A stretch of DNA of 64,000 bases, from assembly GCF_000196315.1 (NCBI RefSeq), contig NC_014230.1, positions 372,001 to 436,000 of the forward strand. Reading direction: 5' to 3'. This DNA comes from Croceibacter atlanticus HTCC2559 (GTDB lineage: Bacteria; Bacteroidota; Bacteroidia; Flavobacteriales; Flavobacteriaceae). Of this stretch, positions 17,230 to 23,497 are shown piece after piece. The notes beneath the pieces were generated by a model. The model worked only from the letters and a program-made list of their open reading frames with translations. It had not been told where the DNA came from and ran no database searches. Each line of letters starts with the position of its first letter. Positions within the stretch are counted from its first letter, which is position 1. The translations under genes and the position numbers were made by a program.

Positions 17230-17553
17230 CTATTGCTTTTTAATCCACTCGCCTTTGCTATTTGCATAAACGGTTTTTTCAGCTTTATCTGCAGTAGTTA
17301 TGACAAGCTTGTACTCGTCCTTGTCATTTGCAAAGGCTTTAGTAAGAGTTGCCCCTTTAAAATCTGATGCAAATGCTTCTTTAACGGCTTGTGGTAATTT
17401 CTCTGCAGTAATTGCTTTGTAATTATCCTGAACAGCAACTGTAGTCTTCACTTCAGTCTTTGTCATTGCCATTGTTTCAGTTTTCTTTTCCTGTGCATTC
17501 ATTGCTGTTAGTGTACCTAGAGCAATTGCAGCTGTTAATATGATCTTTTTCAT
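17230..17553 (-). CDS. Secreted PepSY-like protein, copy 2
   Basis: A secreted protein of 107 residues with signal MKKIILTAAIALGTLTAMNAQ. The mature part ends with one PepSY-like (beta-lactamase-inhibitor-like) unit: LPQAVKEAF..DFKGATLTKAF, a DEYKLV strand, VYANSKGEWIKK. It is a paralogue of the gene at 17593-17919; the two share order and motifs over the whole mature region and differ mostly in the linker after the signal. The gap is 39 bp, so both belong to one transcript. The family is periplasmic and of unclear biochemical role. The neighbouring sigma-54 activator suggests regulated expression under envelope or nutrient stress; this is an inference. Confidence 0.85.
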   Translation of the reverse strand: MKKIILTAAIALGTLTAMNAQEKKTETMAMTKTEVKTTVAVQDNYKAITAEKLPQAVKEAFASDFKGATLTKAFANDKDEYKLVITTADKAEKTVYANSKGEWIKKQ

Positions 17554-17592
17554 AACATTTTTTTTGTAGTTAAACTATAATCTAGTTGGTGG

Positions 17593-17919
17593 TTATTTTT
17601 TCTTAATCCACTCTCCTTCTGCAGTTGCATAAACAGTTGCTTCTGTATCTTCTGCAGTAGTAAGGGTTAATTTATATTCGTTTTTACTGTTTATGTACGC
17701 CTTATTTAAGGTTGCTCCTTCAAAATCTTTTGATAGTGCAGTTTGAACCTCTTGTGGTAAATCTGTAGCTTTAATTTCTACATATTTTTCCTGTAATAAA
17801 GACTCTGCTTTTACCTCAACAGAAGCTTCTGTATTTGCTGCTACTGGTGTTGTAGCTTGTGCATTTGTAAATCCTATTGCTCCTAATGCGATTACCGCTG
17901 TATATATGATCTTTTTCAT
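17593..17919 (-). CDS. Secreted PepSY-like protein, copy 1
   Basis: First gene of a tandem pair, 108 residues, signal peptide MKKIIYTAVIALGAIGFTNAQ. The mature unit reads LPQEVQTALSKDFEGATL, then NEYKLTLTT and VYATAEGEWIKKK, the PepSY-like pattern of alternating aromatic and charged residues. Similarity to the downstream copy points to local duplication. It begins 38 bases after the expected start of transcription from the sigma-54-like promoter at 17969-17983. No catalytic residues are recognised. Confidence 0.85.
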   Translation of the reverse strand: MKKIIYTAVIALGAIGFTNAQATTPVAANTEASVEVKAESLLQEKYVEIKATDLPQEVQTALSKDFEGATLNKAYINSKNEYKLTLTTAEDTEATVYATAEGEWIKKK

Positions 17920-17968
17920 GATATCTAATTTTAGATTTATTTAATATTTCAAAGTTGTTAGGTATAAG

Positions 17969-17983
17969 GCTACAATTATACCA
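17969..17983 (-). promoter_or_regulatory. Candidate sigma-54 (-24/-12) promoter
   Basis: On the minus strand the sequence is TGGTATAATTGTAGC: GG and GC elements separated by exactly ten bases, with TGGYRYR satisfied and one mismatch in the TT before GC. The implied start of transcription is about 38 bases before the PepSY-like gene at 17919. A weak primary-type box (CAACTTTG) lies further downstream and is an alternative. The rest of the 294-base gap holds only a short hairpin, GTGTAA-TTG-TTACAC, at 18183-18197. Confidence 0.45.
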
Positions 17984-18213
17984 AGGCTTTAAAAAATTAA
18001 TTATTAAGTAAGTTTTGATAGAATATTATAGATAAAAAAGTACATACCAGTACTTATAAAACAATAAAAACCAATGTATTACAGGTTTTGTTTTATATGT
18101 AGTTTATAAAAACACAACTAATTAGGTACAAAATATATGAAAGTTGAAAATTGGATATCAGGTGTGTAAACTTTAAAATTGTGTGTAATTGTTACACAAA
18201 AGATCTGTATAGT

Positions 18214-18621
18214 TTAGTAATCTAATCTTGGCTTCTGTCTATTTGCTTTTTTCTCAGATGTTTTTTTCTTTGAATTTAGGCGTTTTAGTTTGGCCATTTT
18301 AGAAGGTCTTGTCTTTTTTCTAGGAGGTTTTTGCTTAGCGTTCTTTTTGATAAGCTCTAAAAAACGTTTAATAACTATATCCTTATTTTTGTGTTGACTT
18401 CTTGAGTCTTGAGCCACAATAATAAGGACGTTATCTTTAGTTAGCCTTGAGGAAAGCTTTTCTAACAATATAAAACGTTCTTTTTCTGAAATTGCTTGAG
18501 ATGAGTTAATATTCCACCTAAGCTCAACTGCTGTTTCTGTTTTATTAGCGTGTTGGCCGCCAGGTCCAGAACTTGTGGTAGTGTTAAACTCTACCTCTTC
18601 TATAAGTTGAGAGGTATTCAT
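18214..18621 (-). CDS. arfB: Alternative ribosome-rescue factor ArfB
   Basis: A release-factor-like peptidyl-tRNA hydrolase of 135 residues. The catalytic GGQ motif is at 21-23 in SSGPGGQHANKTET, the core domain is complete, and the long C-terminal tail is very rich in Lys and Arg (PPRKKTRPSK), the part that enters the empty mRNA channel of stalled ribosomes. The length fits the stand-alone rescue factor, not RF1 or RF2. Its ATG overlaps the last base of the DUF4301 gene, so it is the last gene of the series that begins at era. Confidence 0.95.
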   Translation of the reverse strand: MNTSQLIEEVEFNTTTSSGPGGQHANKTETAVELRWNINSSQAISEKERFILLEKLSSRLTKDNVLIIVAQDSRSQHKNKDIVIKRFLELIKKNAKQKPPRKKTRPSKMAKLKRLNSKKKTSEKKANRQKPRLDY

Positions 18622-20207
18622 TAATTACTTATTTGGTGTGATTCTTTTAATAGATCTACCACAGTTTTTACAGGGTTAAATGTAGATAAGGGAACTTCTA
18701 CAAAAATTGTATTCCAATGTGCCATAGAGCCATTCCACAAACCAGGACGTTCTAATGCTTTTATATCTTGGCCATTTATGGTCTTTTGATTTATAAAGCC
18801 TGCTTTATAATCTACATATTTAAGTAAGTCGAATTTTTCTCCTTTATAATTTCTTACGCTGCAAACAATATCTACAGGATTAAAATGTGTTGCATCATTA
18901 AGGCAACTCAACTGTCTTGGGTCTTCTTTGTTAATTTGAACAGATTCTACAATCTGAAGAGATATTTTACCGCTTTCATGTTTAACCCAAAAAGGACCGC
19001 CACCTGGCTCTCCTTCGTTTTTAACCATCCCACAAACACGAATAGGTTTATCAAGTTGTTCCCTCAAATATTCAATTTGATATTTTAAAGAGAACTTCTC
19101 AAAATCTTCGGACAGTATATTATTAAAGTTGTCTTGTAAAAAGTAAACAATCTCGTGTATAAATTCTTCTGTAGGGTTCGCGTTTTCATCTAACATCTCA
19201 AGAAACTTGAACGATGTTTGTCTTTGCTCTAAAAGCAAACCACCTAACATTTTCTTATAGTTGGCCACATCTTCTTCATATTGATATGTGACTACATTGT
19301 CTATATTTTTAATAAATATGATATCTGCATCTTGTTCATTTAAATTTTCAATTAATGCACCATGACCGCCAGGTCTAAATACCAGATTGCCATCGTCATC
19401 TATAAATGGTGTATTATCTAAATTAACCGCTACAGTGTCTGTACTTTTCTTTTGGTAAGACTCTGTGGTAATAAATGTCGTGTCAGTTTTATTAGAGACT
19501 ATGTCTTTTATACGATCATACTCAGATTTAAACTTATTGTAATGGTTATTTGATATGGTAAAATGAAGATGCGCCTTTTTATTTGGAGCAGCATACTTAG
19601 AGGCCTCAAATAAATGTTCTGCAAAAGCAGATGCAGTATGTTCTTTATATTTATGAAAAGGCACCAATCCTTTAGGGAGATTTCCGTAGTTAAGTCCAGT
19701 TTCGCCTAATAAACACTCTACAATGCACACTTTTTTATCATCATCAGAAAGTGAATTATAATTTGGACAAGTTTTCTTTAGCTGCTGAAGTATAGCCTCA
19801 TAAAATGGAAATTTTTCTAAGCCGACAAAAAAGAGCTTAAGTGTATTGTCTTTTGTTTTATTTATAAAGGCATTAATACTTTCTTTTGAAGGATTATAGG
19901 TGTCTAAAAACCGGTATAATGACTTAAACATTCTTGTAGCAGCGCCTGAAGCAGGAACAAATTTGATGACTTCAATATCATCTAGTTTTGAATTGTATAA
20001 CTTAATATACGTCTGTTTCTTATCGTCTGAGATTTGAAGGATTCCGTTTTCTATTGTAGCACAGTCTGTCAAATTTATAAAAGGAATACCTTCCATGAAG
20101 GTTTGCAACTGGTTCTCAACCTGTTTTAACGTTAAACCGTGATTTTCTATTTGCTTAAGTTGCTGTGCTGTAAAATCCAAAATATTTGCTTTTATAGTGC
20201 CTCGCAA
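18621..20207 (-). CDS. DUF4301 family protein
   Basis: About 528 residues of a Bacteroidetes family of unknown function (DUF4301). Recognisable features are FVPASGAATRMFK near residue 82-95, NLPKGLVPFHKY in the middle, RPGGHGALIENLN and GGPFWV; the SGAATRM and GGHGAL stretches look like nucleotide- or sugar-phosphate-binding loops of a nucleotidyltransferase-like fold, which is inference. No ATG is available at the start. The TTG at 20207 overlaps the kinase gene; TTG at 20180 would give MDFTAQQLKQIE and fit the usual family N-terminus better. It is co-directional with, and overlaps or abuts, both neighbours. Confidence 0.85.
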   Translation of the reverse strand: MRGTIKANILDFTAQQLKQIENHGLTLKQVENQLQTFMEGIPFINLTDCATIENGILQISDDKKQTYIKLYNSKLDDIEVIKFVPASGAATRMFKSLYRFLDTYNPSKESINAFINKTKDNTLKLFFVGLEKFPFYEAILQQLKKTCPNYNSLSDDDKKVCIVECLLGETGLNYGNLPKGLVPFHKYKEHTASAFAEHLFEASKYAAPNKKAHLHFTISNNHYNKFKSEYDRIKDIVSNKTDTTFITTESYQKKSTDTVAVNLDNTPFIDDDGNLVFRPGGHGALIENLNEQDADIIFIKNIDNVVTYQYEEDVANYKKMLGGLLLEQRQTSFKFLEMLDENANPTEEFIHEIVYFLQDNFNNILSEDFEKFSLKYQIEYLREQLDKPIRVCGMVKNEGEPGGGPFWVKHESGKISLQIVESVQINKEDPRQLSCLNDATHFNPVDIVCSVRNYKGEKFDLLKYVDYKAGFINQKTINGQDIKALERPGLWNGSMAHWNTIFVEVPLSTFNPVKTVVDLLKESHQISN

Positions 20208-20746
20208 TGCTCTATTGCAGTTTTTAAACGAGTTTCTACATTACCTTGTAATATTACATAATTACAATTATTTGCATCTAACTCATCCTTAAACTTTAAA
20301 AACATAGCTTTACGTTCATCAGGTTTATCCCTAAGATCGTCTGCTTCCCAAGGTGTATCAATATAGGTTAATAGATATAGGTGGTAATGGTGGTCATTAA
20401 CAGCACCTAAGATTTCTTTGGGGCAATATTCGTTATAATATGCTTTGGAGTAAACTTTTATCTCACGAAGATTAGTATCACAAAACAAATATTTATTTGC
20501 AACGTTGGAAAGTTCATTCTCCGTATTAATTTGCCCTTTTGCAATTGGGATTAAATCTTCCTTTTCACAAACTGTTTGTGTCCTATCCCATTTGTCTTGT
20601 AAATATATTCTCATAAACTCAGGCACAGAAACTGTTTTAAAATGTTCTGCCAAAAGGTTTACTAAAGTAGTTTTTCCTGAAGATTCAGGACCGTAGAGAA
20701 CAATTTTTAGGCAGTCTGAAGTCTGTTGTTTAAAATATTTTTCCAA
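20192..20746 (-). CDS. NadR-like ATP-dependent vitamin kinase (AAA ATPase)
   Basis: A P-loop kinase of 184 residues resembling the ribosylnicotinamide-kinase domain of NadR. The P-loop is GPESSGKTT at 19-27; later come FCDTNL, the strand LYLLTYIDTPWEADDLRDKPDER and a C-terminal ETRLKTAIE helix, all typical of that domain. It lacks the NadR nucleotidyltransferase part. No ATG is available before the P-loop; the TTG at 20746 is the best start and overlaps the transporter gene by 40 bp. Such kinases trap vitamins imported by PnuC-type carriers. Next to PnuT and a YkoF protein the substrate may be thiamin; nicotinamide riboside is the alternative. Confidence 0.85.
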   Translation of the reverse strand: MEKYFKQQTSDCLKIVLYGPESSGKTTLVNLLAEHFKTVSVPEFMRIYLQDKWDRTQTVCEKEDLIPIAKGQINTENELSNVANKYLFCDTNLREIKVYSKAYYNEYCPKEILGAVNDHHYHLYLLTYIDTPWEADDLRDKPDERKAMFLKFKDELDANNCNYVILQGNVETRLKTAIEHCEAL

Positions 20747-21339
20747 GCTAAGTATCCAAATATTGAGATAATGACAAATATAACGTAAAGAAAACTGCTC
20801 AATGTTAAACCCTTGTAAAAATAGAGCGGCACACTAATTACATTTCCCATTAATAAAAACAGCCAGTTTTCTAGTTTCTTTTTGGCAAGCATCCACATAC
20901 CTACAAAGAACAATCCTGTTGTAAGTATATCTATATAGGATACCCAACCCTCAAACTTTTCAAACACATAATATATTATGTATATAAACAACATTGTACT
21001 TAAAAATATTCCTAAACTATTCGTATAGTCATTTTTAGTAGCCTTTGTTATAGGTGTTGTTTGCGTTGGTGTAACTTTTCTTGTCCAAATATACCAGCCG
21101 TAAATACTCATTACAAAGTAGTAACCATTAATTATGGTATCACCTAGTAAATTGAATTTTAATAAGATGTAAACAAAGATTAAAGTACTTACTATTCCTG
21201 TAGGATACACCCAAACACTGTTGCGCATAGAGCAAATAGAAGATATTAAACCGAATACAATACCGGCAACTTCAAGACCTATAATATGTGTTTCGTAACC
21301 TCGATATTGCCCGAAGAAAAACTCAAAAATGGGGCTCAT
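20707..21339 (-). CDS. pnuT: PnuC-family vitamin transporter, probably PnuT (thiamin)
   Basis: An inner-membrane carrier of 210 residues with about seven hydrophobic segments. The PnuC-family signature of aromatic residues is seen in YYFVMSIYGWYIWTRK. Family members import a vitamin by facilitated diffusion and rely on a cytosolic kinase to trap it: PnuC for nicotinamide riboside, PnuX for riboflavin, PnuT for thiamin. The gene overlaps the YkoF-type thiamin-binding gene by 17 bp and the kinase by 40 bp. That context and the thiamin TonB receptor elsewhere in the window favour PnuT. No TPP riboswitch precedes this set. Confidence 0.8.
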   Translation of the reverse strand: MSPIFEFFFGQYRGYETHIIGLEVAGIVFGLISSICSMRNSVWVYPTGIVSTLIFVYILLKFNLLGDTIINGYYFVMSIYGWYIWTRKVTPTQTTPITKATKNDYTNSLGIFLSTMLFIYIIYYVFEKFEGWVSYIDILTTGLFFVGMWMLAKKKLENWLFLLMGNVISVPLYFYKGLTLSSFLYVIFVIISIFGYLAWKNILNNRLQTA

Positions 21340-21583
21340 AATCGTGACGATCAGATTTTACGATTTTAATATAAAGTAAACCTCTCTCAACAGCCTCTAA
21401 AGCTATTTTCATTTCTTTTTGAAGAATACCCATCACCTCGTCATACTCTCCATATACTTGCGTACTTAAAGGGTTCTCCAATACTTTTAACCCTGAAGCT
21501 CTTAAGGATTTAATGAAGTTTATTATTGCTGGTTCAAAATCGTCTTGTAGTGGAGTTAGCGTTAGCTCGACTGAAATATTCAT
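21323..21583 (-). CDS. YkoF-like thiamin/HMP-binding protein (DUF77)
   Basis: A protein of 86 residues with the ferredoxin-like fold pattern of the thiamin-binding MTH1187/YkoF family. The conserved region is NPLSTQVYGEYDEVM, preceded by a VELTLTPL strand and followed by an IALEAVERG helix. The family binds thiamin or its pyrimidine precursor in the cytosol. It begins 20 bp after the era stop codon and overlaps pnuT, so it is the first of the transport genes. It is the main reason to read the carrier as a thiamin transporter. It is a single-domain version; Bacillus YkoF has a fused pair. Confidence 0.88.
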   Translation of the reverse strand: MNISVELTLTPLQDDFEPAIINFIKSLRASGLKVLENPLSTQVYGEYDEVMGILQKEMKIALEAVERGLLYIKIVKSDRHDYEPHF

Positions 21584-21603
21584 TATGGTTGGTTTGGTTT
21601 CAG

Positions 21604-22488
21604 TTATTTGTTTAGATAGCCAAATCTACGTAATTGATTATCGTTACTACGCCAGTTTTTGTTCACTTTTACATATAACTCAATATGGACTTGTTTGCCA
21701 AAAAACTTTTCCAAATCTTTTCGTGCTTCAACTCCTACTCGTTTTAAAGCACTTCCTTTGTGACCTATTATAATTCCTTTTTGAGAATCTCGCTCAACCA
21801 TAATAATGCTTCGCATTTTTATGATTTCTTCTTCTTCAAAAAACTCTTCGGTATCTACCTCTACACTATATGGAATCTCTTTTTTGTAATGCATTAGAAT
21901 TTTTTCTCTAATAATTTCATTTACAAAAAAGCGTTCTGGCTTATCTGTTAATTGATCTTTAGGGTAAAATGCCGGAGACTCTGGCATTACTTCAATAATT
22001 CTATTTAATACTTCAGAAACATTAAAACCTTCTAAAGCTGAAATTGGGTAAATTTCTGCAGTTGGCACTTTTTCTTTCCAATACTGCATTTGTTCTTCTA
22101 ATTGATGCTGGTCTGAAGTATCAATTTTATTAAGTAATAATAATACAGGAATTTCTGCATTTGTAATTTTCTTGAAAAAGGCTTCATCTTTAAGACTTTG
22201 CTCTCCAATCTCCACCATATAGATAAGTACATCTGCATCTTCAAAAGCAGACTTTACAAAATCCATCATATTTTCTTGAAGTTGATATGCTGGTTTTATA
22301 ATTCCTGGCGTATCACTTAACACAATTTGAAAATCTTCTCCATTTACAATTCCCAAGATACGATGTCTTGTGGTCTGAGCTTTGCTTGTTATGATGCTTA
22401 GCTTTTCTCCTACAAAGGCATTCATTAATGTGCTTTTACCCACATTTGGGTTTCCAATTATATTTACAAATCCTGCTTTATGAGCCAT
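21604..22488 (-). CDS. era: GTPase Era
   Basis: A ribosome-assembly GTPase of 294 residues starting at the ATG at 22488 (a TTG six codons earlier is not needed). Motifs are complete: GNPNVGKST at 12-20, TTRHRI for the switch, DTPG and NKID. The C-terminal KH domain has GIIIGHKGSALKRVG. Era binds the 3' end of 16S rRNA during 30S maturation. A TATCTTTG promoter box lies 15 bases ahead of the start (near 22504-22511). The thiamin transport genes follow after 20 bp and probably share the transcript. Confidence 0.97.
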   Translation of the reverse strand: MAHKAGFVNIIGNPNVGKSTLMNAFVGEKLSIITSKAQTTRHRILGIVNGEDFQIVLSDTPGIIKPAYQLQENMMDFVKSAFEDADVLIYMVEIGEQSLKDEAFFKKITNAEIPVLLLLNKIDTSDQHQLEEQMQYWKEKVPTAEIYPISALEGFNVSEVLNRIIEVMPESPAFYPKDQLTDKPERFFVNEIIREKILMHYKKEIPYSVEVDTEEFFEEEEIIKMRSIIMVERDSQKGIIIGHKGSALKRVGVEARKDLEKFFGKQVHIELYVKVNKNWRSNDNQLRRFGYLNK

Positions 22489-22532
22489 ATTAAAACTTTT
22501 ATACAAAGATACATTTTATTGCTCTAGTGTTC

Positions 22533-23399
22533 CTAAGGTTTTATGTCTTCTATAAGTGTTGTAATGAGCACTTCTATTTCGGGCTTTACGAGTTCTGGTG
22601 TTTGCCAGGCAATTTCATGTCCTGCATTTGAAATTGGAATTACAGTTATATTTTCGAAAACTTCTTTAGAGTAATTTATATTTCCAAATGGCACTACTTT
22701 ATCTTCTGTTCCGTGAATATGAACTACGGGAATTTTTAATGTTTCCCAACCATCTTCAATCTTTTCTAATTCTTTAGCGTGCGTCGTCTTTTCATCTCCA
22801 GCAACACGGTAACCTGTTGGCACCAACCAACGCGTGAGCCACCATTGCGTTAGCCTAGATGCCCAAATTTTCTTTTCCTGATTTGGGTCTAATGCTGGAG
22901 ACACCATAATTAGTGCTTTTACGCGTGTATTTAAAACAGCTATCCTTGCTGCTAATGGACCACCATAAGATGTTCCTACCAAAATAACATTCTCTAAGTT
23001 ATAGTCATTAATTAACTCGTTCATAACTTTGGCTTGAGTTTTAATAGATGTAAGCTCATCTCCAAAACCAGAATATCCATAACCTGGCCTATCTACTGCA
23101 TATAAGTTAGCTTTCTTTACTAATGAAGTGTCTATTAAATAATCTCGCCAAGCAGCCATTGAGCTAGGTGAACCGTGAAAAAAAATAACATTAATGTTAT
23201 TGTTAGATTCTTTTACTGCTTGTACCCTAATGTTTCTATCTATTACTTTTGAATTGAATGTAGTAATTTCTGTAGGTATGTTTATAGCTTTATGCCTAAG
23301 GTAAACCTCTTCTGTAGTTTCTCTATATTGTAATGCTGTGCAAGAAGCGAATAAGACTCCTATAAGTATTAGTACTAATAACTGGGTTTTGGTTTTCAT
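22533..23399 (-). CDS. Alpha/beta-hydrolase lipoprotein
   Basis: A lipoprotein of 288 residues with signal ending GVLFASC, Cys20 lipidated. The alpha/beta-hydrolase fold has the oxyanion HGSPSS at 75-80, nucleophile Ser144 in GTSYGG, acid Asp233 in HGTEDKVVP and His261 in NAGHEIAW, a full triad. Substrate unknown. Such enzymes cleave esters; being tethered in the envelope and following a TonB receptor gene on the same strand, with a terminator between them, it may process an imported ligand. The link is weak because the terminator separates the transcripts. Confidence 0.88.
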   Translation of the reverse strand: MKTKTQLLVLILIGVLFASCTALQYRETTEEVYLRHKAINIPTEITTFNSKVIDRNIRVQAVKESNNNINVIFFHGSPSSMAAWRDYLIDTSLVKKANLYAVDRPGYGYSGFGDELTSIKTQAKVMNELINDYNLENVILVGTSYGGPLAARIAVLNTRVKALIMVSPALDPNQEKKIWASRLTQWWLTRWLVPTGYRVAGDEKTTHAKELEKIEDGWETLKIPVVHIHGTEDKVVPFGNINYSKEVFENITVIPISNAGHEIAWQTPELVKPEIEVLITTLIEDIKP

Positions 23400-23439
23400 C
23401 TTCTTTTTGAATTCAGTTTTTATCTTGACTTTACAAATT

Positions 23440-23472
23440 AAAAAACTCTCAACTAGTGTTGAGAGTTTTAAG
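23440..23472 (-). terminator. Terminator of the second TonB receptor gene
   Basis: Arms AAAACTCTCAAC and GTTGAGAGTTTT form a 12-bp perfect stem with a four-base loop; on the minus strand a T-run follows. Confidence 0.85.
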
Positions 23473-23497
23473 ACTAATTTTTAACTATTTAAATAAC

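Noticed and set aside
18183-18197. GTGTAA-TTG-TTACAC inverted repeat after arfB
   Set aside because: The six-base stem with a three-base loop and no T-run is too weak to call a terminator; it could equally be an operator half-site pair.
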